Part shown: positions 9,108 to 18,614 of the stretch, in pieces
How positions within the stretch are numbered: position 1 is the stretch's first letter
Layout of the letters: each line of letters opens with the position of its first letter
From: Moraxella sp.
GTDB taxonomy: Bacteria; Pseudomonadota; Gammaproteobacteria; Pseudomonadales; Moraxellaceae
Length of the DNA stretch: 64,000 nt
Direction: 5' to 3'
Assembly: GCF_030525845.1 (NCBI RefSeq)
Contig: NZ_JAUNDY010000002.1
Location: 97,221 to 161,220 of the forward strand
Made by a program: the position numbers and the translations under genes
The notes under the pieces: generated by a model
The model's input: only the letters and a program-made list of their open reading frames with translations
The model's database searches: none
Told to the model about the DNA's origin: nothing

Positions 9108-10397
9108 ATGACCACTCTCACCGCCGACCAAGTCCTTTTTGAAAAAGCCAAACGCCATATCCCAGGGGGCGTAAACTCCCCTGTCCGTGCCTTTACAGGT
9201 GTGGGTGGTACGCCTGTGTTTGTAAGTCGTGCAAAAGGTGCGTACATTTATGACACCGAAAATCGCCCCTATATTGACTATGTCGGCTCGTGGGGACCGA
9301 TGATTTTGGGACACGCTCACGATGGTGTGATAAATGCGGTCAAACAAGCGGCTGATGACGGTTTGTCCTTTGGTTGCCCCACGCCTTTTGAGACGACAAT
9401 GGCGGATTTGATTTGTGATTTATTGCCCCACGTTGAGATGATTCGTATGGTTTCATCAGGCACGGAGGCGACAATGAGTGCCATTCGTCTGGCTCGGGGC
9501 TATACAGGACGCGACAAAGTCGTCAAATTTGAAGGTTGTTATCACGGTCATTCCGACAGCCTCTTGGTCAAGGCAGGCTCTGGAATGCTAGACATTGGCG
9601 AACCAACCTCAAAGGGCGTGCCAGCCGACTTTGCCAAGCATACCATCACTTTGCCTTATAATGACATAGAGGCTTTGAAGGCTGCCTTTGAAAAATTTGG
9701 CGGTGAGCTTGCCTGCGTGATTTTAGAACCCATCGCAGGCAATATGAATATGATTATTCCGACCAAAGAATTTCATCAAACGCTTCGCCAATTATGCACC
9801 GATTATGGCGTGGTTTTGATTTTTGATGAGGTAATGACAGGCTTTCGTGTGGGTTTAAAGGGAGCAAGCCACCATTTTGGCATACAGCCTGATTTGACCA
9901 CCTTTGGCAAAATCATTGGGGCGGGCTTGCCTGTCGGGGCGTTTGGTGGTAAGCGTGAGATTATGTCGCACATTGCCCCACTGGGCGGGGTGTATCAAGC
10001 AGGTACGCTGTCGGGCAATCCTTTGGCAATGCGAGCAGGCAAAGCGATGTTTGAAGAACTCATTAAGCCTAATTTTTATCAAGATTTAACCGCCAAAACC
10101 GAATATCTATTAAAAGGTTTACAAGAAAAAGCGGATAAACACGGCATTGCCTTTACCACTTGCTTTGTCGGTGGTATGTTTGGCTTGTTTTTTAGCGAAA
10201 ATTTACCGCAAAACTTTAATGATGTGGCAAATAGTGATAATAAAAAGTTTGTGCAATTTTTCCACGCAATGCTAAAACAAGGTGTGTATCTTGCCCCCAG
10301 TGCCTTTGAAGCGTCCTTTATGAGTTCGGCTCATAGTTATGAAGATTTGGATAAGACGATAGAATGTGCGGATAGGGCGTTTGGGCAGTTGGTATAG
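9108..10397 (+). CDS. hemL: Glutamate-1-semialdehyde 2,1-aminomutase
   Basis: PLP enzyme that moves the amino group of glutamate-1-semialdehyde to give 5-aminolevulinate, first committed precursor of haem by the C5 pathway. The 429-residue protein starts at an ATG with AGGA ahead of it and shows [11 protein letters not shown] near the N-terminus, [20 protein letters not shown] (cofactor phosphate binding), [11 protein letters not shown], and [18 protein letters not shown] with the Schiff-base lysine K268. Length matches E. coli HemL (426). It stands alone between the RluA-family gene and secA. Confidence 0.96.
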   Translation: MTTLTADQVLFEKAKRHIPGGVNSPVRAFTGVGGTPVFVSRAKGAYIYDTENRPYIDYVGSWGPMILGHAHDGVINAVKQAADDGLSFGCPTPFETTMADLICDLLPHVEMIRMVSSGTEATMSAIRLARGYTGRDKVVKFEGCYHGHSDSLLVKAGSGMLDIGEPTSKGVPADFAKHTITLPYNDIEALKAAFEKFGGELACVILEPIAGNMNMIIPTKEFHQTLRQLCTDYGVVLIFDEVMTGFRVGLKGASHHFGIQPDLTTFGKIIGAGLPVGAFGGKREIMSHIAPLGGVYQAGTLSGNPLAMRAGKAMFEELIKPNFYQDLTAKTEYLLKGLQEKADKHGIAFTTCFVGGMFGLFFSENLPQNFNDVANSDNKKFVQFFHAMLKQGVYLAPSAFEASFMSSAHSYEDLDKTIECADRAFGQLV

Positions 10398-10483
10398 AGT
10401 TGATTTTTGCAAAAAGATAACCATATAAGGCAAATTGTATTTTTAATAAACAACCCTTTGCCAATCGGCAATTTGGAACAACA

Positions 10484-13303
10484 ATGTTAGCAAAAATTGT
10501 AAGTGGTGTATTTGGCACCAAAAACGAGCGTGAACTAAAACGTATGCGTAAGGTTGTGGACAAGATTAACGCTCTTGAGCCCACCATCTCTGCCTTATCT
10601 GATGATGAACTTCATCAAAAAACAGAAGAATTTAAGGCACGCCACCAAAAAGGCGAGAGTCTTGATAAGCTCCTGCCAGAGGCTTTTGCGGTGTGCCGTG
10701 AAGCCTCAAAACGTGTCAATGGCATGCGTCATTATGATGTTCAGCTCATTGGTGGTATGACCCTGCACGAAGGCAAAATCGCCGAGATGAAAACAGGCGA
10801 GGGTAAGACCTTGATGGCGACGTTGGCGATTTATCTCAATGCCATCAGCGGTAAAGGCGTGCATGTTGTTACGGTCAATGACTACTTGGCGGGTCGTGAT
10901 GCCGAACTAAACCGCCCCTTATTTAGCTTTTTGGGGCTTTCGGTAGGCGTGATTTATAGTCAGCAGCCCCCTGATGAGAAGTTTGATGCTTATCGTGCTG
11001 ACATCACTTATGGCACCAACAACGAATACGGTTTTGATTATCTGCGTGATAACATGGTGTTTAGCAAAGATGAGAAAAAACAGCGTCCGCTCAATTACTG
11101 TATCATTGACGAGATTGACTCCATTCTCATTGACGAAGCTCGTACACCGCTCATCATCTCAGGACAGACGGAGGATTCGGCTCATCTGTACGCTCTTATC
11201 AACAATATCGTGCCACGCCTAACCAAATCAGACAATGAAGAAGATAACAAAAACAACGTAGCGGGTGATTTTTGGATTGACGAGAAAAACCGAGCCATCG
11301 AGATTAGCGAAAAAGGCTACGAAAAAATCGAAAAATTCCTTGTGGAAGTGGGTGAGCTTGGCGAAAAAGAAAGTCTGTATAGTCCAGCTCGTCTGCCCTT
11401 GCTCGCTCATGTTCAGGCTGCCATTCGAGCTCATCATTTATTCATCAAAAACGTACATTACATCATCTCTGAGGATAACGAGATTGTGATTGTTGATGAA
11501 AACACAGGTCGTACCATGCCAGGCAGACGTTGGAGTGAGGGTCTGCACCAAGCGGTCGAAGCCAAAGAGGGCGTAGAAATCCAGCCTGAAAACCAAACGA
11601 TGGCAACCACTACCTTCCAAAACTACTTCCGTCTTTATGATAAATTATCAGGCATGACGGGGACGGCAGACACCGAAGCGGCAGAGTTTAAATCTACTTA
11701 TGACCTTGATATTGTGATTATTCCGACGCATCGCCCCATTGCTCGTGTGGATTTAAACGACCAGATTTTCCTAAGTAAGCTGGGTAAATATCAAGGCATT
11801 ATTCGTGAGATTAAGCAAATTACTGCCAAAGGAGCTCCTGTACTGGTTGGTACAGCAACCATTGAAGCAAGTGAGGAGCTGTCTTATTTACTTGACCAAG
11901 CGGGTATTAGCCACAATGTCCTAAACGCCAAACAGCACGAAAAAGAAGCCCAAATCATTGCCCAAGCAGGTAGACCTGCCACCGTTACCATTGCCACCAA
12001 CATGGCAGGGCGTGGTACGGACATCATTTTGGGAGGGAACTGGCAAGCTGAGGTGGGCAATATTCACGAGCTATCAGAAGATGAAAAATTGCGTCTGCAC
12101 AATGAATGGCAAAAGCGTAATGAGGCTGTTAAGCAAGCGGGTGGCTTGCACATCATCGGCTCAGAACGCCATGAATCACGCCGTATCGATAACCAACTTC
12201 GTGGGCGTGCAGGACGACAAGGCGACCCTGGTCAATCACGCTTTTTCTTGTCATTAGAAGATGACCTGATGCGAATTTTTGCAGGCGAGCGTGTGATTAG
12301 TATGATGCGTGCAATGGGTCTAAAAGAAGACGAGGCGATTGAGCATAAAATGGTCTCTCGCTCCATCGAAAACGCACAAGGCAAGGTCGAGGCACGAGAC
12401 TTTGACGCTCGTAAACAGCTGTTAAAGTATGATGATGTCGCCAATGAACAGCGTAAAGTGATTTATACTCAGCGTGATGATTTGCTAGAAGATATTGACC
12501 TACAAGAATCCATCAAGGCCATGCACCACGAGGTATATAACGCACTCATCACACAGTTTGTGCCTGTGGGCTCGGTTGATGACCAGTGGAACATCGATGG
12601 GCTAGAAGATGAAATCGAAGATGCGTTTGGGTATTATATGCCGATTAACGATTGGCTAGATGCCGACCGCCGTCTAGACGAAGAGGGGCTTCGTGCTAAG
12701 ATTGTGGATTTCGCCATTCGTCATTATGAGGATAAGCGTGCACAGATGGGTGAGGCGAACGCCAGTCGTTTGGAGCGAGACTTTATGCTTCGTAACCTTG
12801 ACCGTCATTGGAAAGAGCATCTGACCCAAATGGATCAGCTTCGCAAAGGCATTCATCTGCGTAGCTACGCCCAAAAGAACCCCGAACAAGAATACAAACG
12901 TGAATCCTTTGAGCTATTTCAGTCTATGCTGGGGGCGATTAAATCAGACGTGGTGCAAGATTTGGCGAGGGTGCATATCCCAACACCAGAGGAAATCGCT
13001 CAAATGGAGGAAATGCGTCGTCGTCAAGCTGAGATGATGAGGCTCAACTTTGAGCATAATGCGATGAATTTGGAGGGGGAAATAGAGACCCAACAAGAGC
13101 AACGCCCCCACCAAAGCATTCAGCGTATTACCCTTACCTTGGGGGGTGCATCACAAGCACCTTCATCTGATGAAGTGTCTACACACAGCGATGAGGCGAG
13201 CGATGGGGTAGATGAGGTTTTTGTTCCAGCAAATATTAACCGTAACGCCCCTTGTCCATGTGGTAGCGGACTAAAATACAAGCAATGTCACGGCAAATTA
13301 TAA
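10484..13303 (+). CDS. secA: Preprotein translocase ATPase SecA
   Basis: Motor that drives unfolded preproteins through SecYEG, acting at the inner face of the cytoplasmic membrane. The 939-residue protein has the Walker A region [13 protein letters not shown] (about 103-115), the DEAD-type block with DEID (usual DEVD) and [11 protein letters not shown], motif [13 protein letters not shown], and the regulatory [22 protein letters not shown] low-complexity linker leads to the C-terminal zinc site [16 protein letters not shown], which binds SecB and lipids. Its own terminator follows directly. secG, another translocon gene, lies 3 kb away on the same strand. Confidence 0.97.
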   Translation: MLAKIVSGVFGTKNERELKRMRKVVDKINALEPTISALSDDELHQKTEEFKARHQKGESLDKLLPEAFAVCREASKRVNGMRHYDVQLIGGMTLHEGKIAEMKTGEGKTLMATLAIYLNAISGKGVHVVTVNDYLAGRDAELNRPLFSFLGLSVGVIYSQQPPDEKFDAYRADITYGTNNEYGFDYLRDNMVFSKDEKKQRPLNYCIIDEIDSILIDEARTPLIISGQTEDSAHLYALINNIVPRLTKSDNEEDNKNNVAGDFWIDEKNRAIEISEKGYEKIEKFLVEVGELGEKESLYSPARLPLLAHVQAAIRAHHLFIKNVHYIISEDNEIVIVDENTGRTMPGRRWSEGLHQAVEAKEGVEIQPENQTMATTTFQNYFRLYDKLSGMTGTADTEAAEFKSTYDLDIVIIPTHRPIARVDLNDQIFLSKLGKYQGIIREIKQITAKGAPVLVGTATIEASEELSYLLDQAGISHNVLNAKQHEKEAQIIAQAGRPATVTIATNMAGRGTDIILGGNWQAEVGNIHELSEDEKLRLHNEWQKRNEAVKQAGGLHIIGSERHESRRIDNQLRGRAGRQGDPGQSRFFLSLEDDLMRIFAGERVISMMRAMGLKEDEAIEHKMVSRSIENAQGKVEARDFDARKQLLKYDDVANEQRKVIYTQRDDLLEDIDLQESIKAMHHEVYNALITQFVPVGSVDDQWNIDGLEDEIEDAFGYYMPINDWLDADRRLDEEGLRAKIVDFAIRHYEDKRAQMGEANASRLERDFMLRNLDRHWKEHLTQMDQLRKGIHLRSYAQKNPEQEYKRESFELFQSMLGAIKSDVVQDLARVHIPTPEEIAQMEEMRRRQAEMMRLNFEHNAMNLEGEIETQQEQRPHQSIQRITLTLGGASQAPSSDEVSTHSDEASDGVDEVFVPANINRNAPCPCGSGLKYKQCHGKL

Positions 13304-13326
13304 ATCTTTTTTTCATGCCAAAACAA

Positions 13327-13354
13327 AAACCCTTGATGATTCAAGGGTTTTTTT
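13327..13354 (+). terminator. Rho-independent terminator after secA
   Basis: Ten-base stem AAACCCTTGA (13327-13336) and TCAAGGGTTT (13341-13350) with a 4-nt loop and a run of seven T. It may also serve pilB, which converges on it. Confidence 0.88.
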
Positions 13355-13367
13355 GTGCGAAAGGGAA

Positions 13368-15083
13368 TTATTCACTTGTGACACGGTACATCTCTTGGAT
13401 ACTGGTCGTGCCTTGTAGTACTTTCATGATGCCCGAACGACGCAAATCACGGAAGCCGTATTTTAGTGCTTCATCTTTGATTTGGATGGCGTTACCATCT
13501 TCCATGATGATGCGGGAGATACTGGGGTAGATTTTTAAAACTTCATAAATACCCACACGCCCCTTATAGCCCTCACGACATTCAGAGCAACCCACCGCCT
13601 CGTAGATGACGTTGTCAGGGTTTGCCAAATCCTCTTCGGTAAAGCCCATTTCTAACAGGCTAGGCTTTGGAATGTTGGTGGGGCGTTTGCAATGCTTGCA
13701 CAGACGGCGAGCCAGACGCTGGGCGATTACCAAGTTTACAGAGGTTGCGATGTTAAAGCTTGCCACGCCCATGTTACGCAGACGAGTGAGTGTCTCTGGG
13801 GCAGAGTTGGTGTGCAGGGTGGAGAGTACCATGTGACCTGTTTGGGCGGCTTTGATGGCAATCTCAGCAGTCTCTAAGTCACGAATCTCACCGACCATGA
13901 CCACGTCAGGGTCTTGACGAAGGAAGGCTTTTAGGGCGGATGCAAACGTAAGACCAACTTTGGGGTTAACGTTAACTTGGTTGATGCCCTCCAAGTTAAT
14001 CTCCACAGGGTCTTCGGCGGTAGAGATATTGGTTTCTGGGGTATTTAGAATGTTAAGACCTGTATAAAGTGAAACCGTTTTACCAGAACCTGTCGGACCT
14101 GTGATGAGGAGCATGCCTTGTGGCTTGTCAAGGGCTTCTAAGAACAGCTCTTTTTGGTCAGGCTCATAACCTAGTGCGTCAATACCCAGCATGGCAGATG
14201 AGGGGTCAAGAATACGCAGTACGAGCTTTTCGCCAAAGAGGGTTGGACAGGAGTTCACACGAAAGTCGATGGCTTTGGTTTTAGAAAGTTTAAGTTTGAT
14301 ACGACCGTCTTGGGGGGCACGGCGTTCGGAGATGTCCATTTGCGACATGACTTTAAGACGAGCGGCGATTTTACCAGCAAGCTGAATGGGTGGACGGCTG
14401 ATGACCTGCAACACACCATCGACACGGAAACGCACACGGTAGGCTTTTTCATAAGGTTCAAAGTGCAAGTCCGATGCCCCCATGCGAATGGCGTCAAGGA
14501 GCATTTTATTGACGAATTTGACCACAGGAGCGTCTTCGCCTGAGGTTTCACTGACATCGATGCCTGTACCGCCATCTTCATCATCGCTACCACCACCGTC
14601 CATGTCTGATGAAAAATCAATGTTGCCAAAATCCCCTAGGGCATCGCCACCTGAGAATACACGTTCGATGGTTTTTTTGAGTTTGTCTTCTTCAACCACC
14701 ACCGTCTCGACCGTGAGTTTGGTATTAAAGGCAATGGCATCGATGGCATCTAGGCGAGTGGGATCGCTCATGCCCAAAAACAGGCGGTTGCCACGTTGGA
14801 ATAAAGGTAGTACGCCGTATTGGTTGATGATTTTTTCGTCCACCAGCTCTTTTGGGACGTTGTCTTGGGCAAGAGCATCTAGGTCAAATAAGGGGTCGCC
14901 AAACTCGTGCGAGAGCAGGCTGGCAATTTTTTTGGCTGGGGCGATTTTATTTTCAACCAAATAGGGTACGATGGCGATGTTTTGTTGTTGGGATTCGGCT
15001 AGGGCTTTGGTCATTGCCTCTGGCGTAACCACTTCATTGGACACCAAAATGTGTGCCAAACCGCCAAAATTCGGAGTGGACAT
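13368..15083 (-). CDS. pilB: Type IV pilus extension ATPase PilB
   Basis: Hexameric cytoplasmic ATPase that powers polymerisation of type IV pili, and so twitching and natural transformation. The 571-residue protein has an N-terminal MshEN/T2SSE_N domain (1-140), an Asp/Gly-rich acidic linker (148-185), Walker A GPTGSGKT (329-336), Asp box TAEDPVEI, Walker B region VVMVGEIRDLETAEIA, His box GHMVLSTLHTNSAPETL, and the tetracysteine zinc site CKHC...CSEC. AGGAAA precedes the start. pilC and pilD, often adjacent in relatives, are not here, so pilB is transcribed alone. Confidence 0.93.
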   Translation of the reverse strand: MSTPNFGGLAHILVSNEVVTPEAMTKALAESQQQNIAIVPYLVENKIAPAKKIASLLSHEFGDPLFDLDALAQDNVPKELVDEKIINQYGVLPLFQRGNRLFLGMSDPTRLDAIDAIAFNTKLTVETVVVEEDKLKKTIERVFSGGDALGDFGNIDFSSDMDGGGSDDEDGGTGIDVSETSGEDAPVVKFVNKMLLDAIRMGASDLHFEPYEKAYRVRFRVDGVLQVISRPPIQLAGKIAARLKVMSQMDISERRAPQDGRIKLKLSKTKAIDFRVNSCPTLFGEKLVLRILDPSSAMLGIDALGYEPDQKELFLEALDKPQGMLLITGPTGSGKTVSLYTGLNILNTPETNISTAEDPVEINLEGINQVNVNPKVGLTFASALKAFLRQDPDVVMVGEIRDLETAEIAIKAAQTGHMVLSTLHTNSAPETLTRLRNMGVASFNIATSVNLVIAQRLARRLCKHCKRPTNIPKPSLLEMGFTEEDLANPDNVIYEAVGCSECREGYKGRVGIYEVLKIYPSISRIIMEDGNAIQIKDEALKYGFRDLRRSGIMKVLQGTTSIQEMYRVTSE

Positions 15084-15290
15084 AGTAATTTCCTAAGTTG
15101 TCGCCAAATGCTGTTTGGTTGTTAAAATTTAACCCTCACAAACTGGCGTAAAATACACATGATTAACGGTTATTTTACTGCAAAATTAGAAAATTTGCTT
15201 CTGTTTTTATTTAAAATTTTACCCAAAGGGCAAAGTTTTGGGGTTATTTGGAGGAAGGAGTGGTGTATTGTAACTTTATTTGTGCTGGTG

Positions 15291-15319
15291 CTGATTTTTT
15301 TTGGGAGTTTTAGTATAAT
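15291..15319 (+). promoter_or_regulatory. Probable tpiA promoter
   Basis: Consensus -10 TATAAT (15314-15319), with a weak CTGATT (15291-15296) 17 nt upstream. It lies 34 nt before the tpiA start. Confidence 0.45.
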
Positions 15320-15352
15320 AATCGTTTGGATTTGTTGTTTAAGGGTGTCCTT

Positions 15353-16117
15353 ATGCATAAAAAATACGTCATTGGCAACTGGAAGTTAAATCCTGCCACC
15401 CAAAAAGACGCTCATGCGTTAGCACAAGACTTGCAGAAATTTACCAAACAAAGTGCAAATGCTACCGTGCAGGTGGGTTGTACACCCAGTTTTGTGCATT
15501 TACATCAAGTCGCCCAAATCCTAAGCGACAGCCCCCTTTGGGTGGGTGTACAAGATGTGAGTGCATTTGGGGCAACAGGGGCATTTACAGGCGATGTATC
15601 AGCAGTGCAAGTGGCGGATTTGGGGGCAAAATTTACTCTCATCGGTCATAGCGAACGCCGCCAATATCATGGCGAGACGGACGAGATTTTAACCGCTAAA
15701 ATTACCAATGCCTTTAATACCAATCTATCCGTCATTTATTGTATCGGCGAAACCAAAGACGAGTACGAGCGTGGCGACACCGAGCAAGTTTTAGAGGCAC
15801 AGCTGGCACTCTTAGGGCAATTTGCCAAAGACATCGAGGATACGCCATTTGCCAAACTCATCATCGCCTATGAGCCTGTGTGGGCGATTGGTACAGGGCT
15901 AACCCCCACTTTGAACGAAATTGAAAAAATCCACACACACATCAAACATTACCTACACACCCAATTTGGTGTCAATTTGCCCATACTTTATGGCGGTAGC
16001 GTTAATGACAAAAACGCCTCAGAATTTGCCAAATCTACTGTGATTGATGGTGTGTTGGTCGGCGGTGCAAGCTTGAAAATTGATAGTTTTGCCACCATCA
16101 TTGATGCATTTTCTTAA
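15353..16117 (+). CDS. tpiA: Triosephosphate isomerase
   Basis: Interconverts dihydroxyacetone phosphate and glyceraldehyde-3-phosphate in glycolysis and gluconeogenesis. From 15353 it has 254 residues (E. coli 255). Seen motifs are GNWKLN near the N-terminus (substrate-binding Lys), IGHSERR with the electrophilic histidine, and AYEPVWAIGTGLTP with the catalytic glutamate; YGGSV binds the phosphate. The frame opens nine codons earlier, but MHKKYVIGNWK is the family start and is preceded by AAGGGTG. secG follows after 21 bp, a tpiA-secG pairing common in gammaproteobacteria. Confidence 0.96.
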   Translation: MHKKYVIGNWKLNPATQKDAHALAQDLQKFTKQSANATVQVGCTPSFVHLHQVAQILSDSPLWVGVQDVSAFGATGAFTGDVSAVQVADLGAKFTLIGHSERRQYHGETDEILTAKITNAFNTNLSVIYCIGETKDEYERGDTEQVLEAQLALLGQFAKDIEDTPFAKLIIAYEPVWAIGTGLTPTLNEIEKIHTHIKHYLHTQFGVNLPILYGGSVNDKNASEFAKSTVIDGVLVGGASLKIDSFATIIDAFS

Positions 16118-16138
16118 TTTTAAAATAACGAGCAAATC

Positions 16139-16420
16139 ATGTTTACATTTATTTTAGCCATTCACATCATCGTTGCCATCGCTTTATCTGGGCTGATTTT
16201 GATTCAGCATGGCAAAGGGGCGGACGCAGGGGCGAGCTTTGGCTCTGGGGCGGCAGGCACGGTGTTTGGTGCGTCAGGCTCGGCCAATTTTCTAACTCGT
16301 ACCACCGCAATACTGGCGACCATCTTTTTTTGTACCAGTTTGGCATTAGGTTATCACGCCCAACAACAAGCCAAAGACCAGCTTCGTCTTGATGTGCCAG
16401 CCGAGACGTCACAGCCGTGA
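16139..16420 (+). CDS. secG: Preprotein translocase subunit SecG
   Basis: Small inner-membrane partner of SecYE that aids SecA cycling. The 93-residue protein has two transmembrane segments (about 3-22 and 53-72) joined by the glycine-rich cytoplasmic loop [22 protein letters not shown], here split as [14 protein letters not shown] then ASGSANFL. The tail is short and polar. It is cotranscribed with tpiA and followed by a terminator. In many relatives a leucine tRNA follows secG; none is present here. Confidence 0.93.
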   Translation: MFTFILAIHIIVAIALSGLILIQHGKGADAGASFGSGAAGTVFGASGSANFLTRTTAILATIFFCTSLALGYHAQQQAKDQLRLDVPAETSQP

Positions 16421-16442
16421 TGTATTGATTGATGATGAATTT

Positions 16443-16470
16443 ACCCACCAATGACAGCTCGTTGGTGGGT
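16443..16470. terminator. Terminator after secG, shared by converging genes
   Basis: ACCCACCAA (16443-16451) pairs with TTGGTGGGT (16462-16470), followed by TTGTTTT. It lies between secG and the converging lipoprotein gene. Confidence 0.8.
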
Positions 16471-16475
16471 TTGTT

Positions 16476-17087
16476 TTAGGGGTTTGGCGAGGATTTGGGT
16501 GGCTTTGGCTCGATGATGATGGGTAGCACCAGCCCACGAGCGAACTTCTCCTCAAAAACATAATCAAACTTGTCCGCCACTACCTTATCGGTGGTATAAA
16601 TGACAAGACTCATGTCCGCTCCATCGGTCAGTTGATGACCAAGATATTCTGCGTTTTGGAGTTGGTCGAGGATTTTGCCTAGTGCCTCAGGGCTTGCCAT
16701 GCCGACCACGATGCTGTGCTGTGCCTCGATGTCGCTGATGTGATAGGCGTTGGCGTAGTTTTTGACCGCTAAGGAGTCAAGAGCGATGGGGTAGGCATAA
16801 TCTGCCACATCTGCACGCTCAACACCAGTATGCAGGTGCGTCCAATCGATTTGGATTTTGCCATCGGCAGTGTAGATGGGGTTTATCTCTGGGGTGTCAT
16901 CACCCATGCCCTCTGCGTCCAGCTCATCAAGTAGGGTGCTTAGGTCGTGTGGGTCTTGGGCAGGCAAGTCGTCCGCTACGTTGGGGGCGGTGGAAGTGGT
17001 GGGGTCTTTAAAATTATGCCTACTTGCCTCTTTGTCGCATGCACTACACGCAAGGACTGTTAGCATGATGAATAAAGGTAATTTCAT
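16476..17087 (-). CDS. Hypothetical lipoprotein
   Basis: 203 residues, not recognised. The N-terminus MKLPLFIMLTVLACSAC is a lipoprotein signal with two candidate lipidated cysteines (C14 or C17). An acidic Asp/Pro/Thr-rich linker (20-65) follows, then a compact domain (about 65-200) with a predicted mix of helices and strands, including DIEAQHSIVVGMASPEALGK. It is the last gene of the recN-yqgE-ruvX reverse run and starts 3 bp after its neighbour, so it is probably translationally linked to it. Function unknown. Confidence 0.72.
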   Translation of the reverse strand: MKLPLFIMLTVLACSACDKEASRHNFKDPTTSTAPNVADDLPAQDPHDLSTLLDELDAEGMGDDTPEINPIYTADGKIQIDWTHLHTGVERADVADYAYPIALDSLAVKNYANAYHISDIEAQHSIVVGMASPEALGKILDQLQNAEYLGHQLTDGADMSLVIYTTDKVVADKFDYVFEEKFARGLVLPIIIEPKPPKSSPNP

Positions 17088-17090
17088 AAA

Positions 17091-17546
17091 TCACTGCCTG
17101 TCTGATTCTTGATTTTTTAAAAAGTTTAAAAATTTCTTTAAATTAACACGGAACAAAAACGGCATGCCAAACCATGCAATCATCGCCAAAAACAAACTCA
17201 TATAAAATGCCATACTCTGCCCACCAAGATGCATGATGAGGGCAAATAACAGCAATCCCACCCCCACCAAAAGTATCATGGTAAGAATACTCCCATCAAT
17301 GATACGGTACCGACCCAAGATGAACGCATGATATAGGCTAATAGGCATGGAGAGACCGATGAGTAAGTAGGGCAGATAATGAAACGCCCAATAAATAAGC
17401 GTATTATCTTTAAAATTTGCCATGCTCGCCAGCGTACCAAACACACAAAAACACACCACTGCCGTCAAACCAAGACGGACGCTTATCACAGACAGCGTAA
17501 TGGCAGAGGAGATGATGGCGATGATACGCTCATTGGTGGAAGTCAT
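17091..17546 (-). CDS. Hypothetical small membrane protein
   Basis: 151 residues from MTSTNERIIAI, with four probable transmembrane helices (about 7-30, 45-65, 75-100 and 108-128) and a short basic tail (NLKKFLNFLKN). The open frame reaches back to 17660, but that would overlap ruvX by 113 bp with a Ser/Thr-rich stretch of no conserved character; the start at 17546 lies 1 bp after the ruvX stop, as expected for a coupled operon gene. Family not recognised. Confidence 0.7.
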   Translation of the reverse strand: MTSTNERIIAIISSAITLSVISVRLGLTAVVCFCVFGTLASMANFKDNTLIYWAFHYLPYLLIGLSMPISLYHAFILGRYRIIDGSILTMILLVGVGLLLFALIMHLGGQSMAFYMSLFLAMIAWFGMPFLFRVNLKKFLNFLKNQESDRQ

Positions 17547-17547
17547 G

Positions 17548-18024
17548 TTAATCCTTGTGGCTGTCGTGGTAGTTTGTGATGTGGCGAGCAAATTGGGGTG
17601 AATGAAAATAGCCATCGATGAGCAGGCAAGCACTGATGTCATCGATGGGGTCGCTCTCATGCTTTATCCAGCCATTATCAAGGGCGATGGTGCGTGCATG
17701 GGCGGAGGAGAGGCGTTCATCATACATAAATACGGACGCAGACGAGCGTCTCTCGCCAAGTCGGTGCGATAGACGGCGGGCGAATTTGGCGGCACGCTTT
17801 GAGAGCATGGAGTCTGTGCCGTCCATGTTTAGGGGTAAGCCCACCAGCACGATGTCAATTTTCCATGTCTCGATGATACCCAAAAGATTATCCCAGTCAG
17901 GTTGTCCGTTATTCATGGCAAGAATGTCAAAGGGGCGTGCGTCCGCTGTGATGCTGTTGCCGATTGCCATGCCCATTTTTTTGACGCCATAATCTAAGGC
18001 GAGAATCAGTGTGGTTTTTGTCAT
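17548..18024 (-). CDS. ruvX: Pre-16S rRNA nuclease / Holliday junction resolvase-like YqgF
   Basis: RNase H-fold nuclease that helps mature the 16S rRNA 5' end and is often listed as a putative Holliday junction resolvase. The 158 residues show the fold's acidic sites: LALDYGVKKMGMAIG (D near residue 10), VGLPLNMDGTDS, MYDERLSSAHA and a C-terminal DPIDDISACLLIDGY. Size fits the family (E. coli YqgF 138) with a small N-terminal and C-terminal surplus. It follows yqgE by 22 bp, the same yqgE-yqgF order found widely. Confidence 0.92.
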   Translation of the reverse strand: MTKTTLILALDYGVKKMGMAIGNSITADARPFDILAMNNGQPDWDNLLGIIETWKIDIVLVGLPLNMDGTDSMLSKRAAKFARRLSHRLGERRSSASVFMYDERLSSAHARTIALDNGWIKHESDPIDDISACLLIDGYFHSPQFARHITNYHDSHKD

Positions 18025-18046
18025 GAGTTATCCTAACTGCCTACCT

Positions 18047-18604
18047 TTACGCAAAGCCTGTGTGAGTGGTAAATTTTTGTTTATCAATGCCAAGTTTTCG
18101 GTAGGCAAGACCTAGTTTGTCTTTATTGTCTGCCCCAAATAAAATTTGCAAATCGGCAGGGCAAACCAGCCAATCATGTTCGCCCACTTCTGTATCAAGT
18201 TGTCCTTTGCCCCAACTGCAAAAGCCCATGCACAGCATGAAGTGGGGCAGTTCATCACGAGAGATGGCGGTCAAGATGTCCTTACTGGTGGTAATGCAGA
18301 CGTTTTCGCCCACCAAAAACGATGAGATGAAATCAGGTAATCCTGTATGTAGCACAAACCCTGCCTCAGGACGTATGAAGCCACCATGCATGGCAGGGGT
18401 GTTCATGGCTTTTTGACTGACAGGCAAATCCATTTCGTGAAGCACTCCACCCACAGAGGCACTAAGTGGCATATTGACGATAAAACCCCACGCTCCGTCT
18501 GCGTTATGGCGACAGACATAAATGAGCGTGTCAAAAAACCGCTCATCTGGCATGGATTCGCTGGGCAATAAAAAATGATGGGCTAGATTTAGAGGCTTTT
18601 TCAA
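18047..18604 (-). CDS. yqgE: UPF0301 (YqgE/AlgH) family protein
   Basis: 185 residues. The family signatures HHFLLPSESMPDERFFDTLIYVCRHN and GAWGFIVNMPL (each read in pieces) mark YqgE/AlgH, as does the block GFCSWGKGQLDTEVGEHDWLVCP with its conserved tryptophans. The biochemical role of the family is unsettled; AlgH was linked to alginate regulation in Pseudomonas. It sits between recN (10 bp upstream) and ruvX. Confidence 0.92.
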   Translation of the reverse strand: MKKPLNLAHHFLLPSESMPDERFFDTLIYVCRHNADGAWGFIVNMPLSASVGGVLHEMDLPVSQKAMNTPAMHGGFIRPEAGFVLHTGLPDFISSFLVGENVCITTSKDILTAISRDELPHFMLCMGFCSWGKGQLDTEVGEHDWLVCPADLQILFGADNKDKLGLAYRKLGIDKQKFTTHTGFA

Positions 18605-18614
18605 ATTAACTCAC

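Noticed and set aside
16418..16475. Leucine tRNA after secG
   Set aside because: Common in relatives, but only a terminator is found here.
17547..17660. Longer version of the four-helix membrane protein
   Set aside because: It would overlap ruvX by more than 100 bp; the coupled start at 17546 is simpler.
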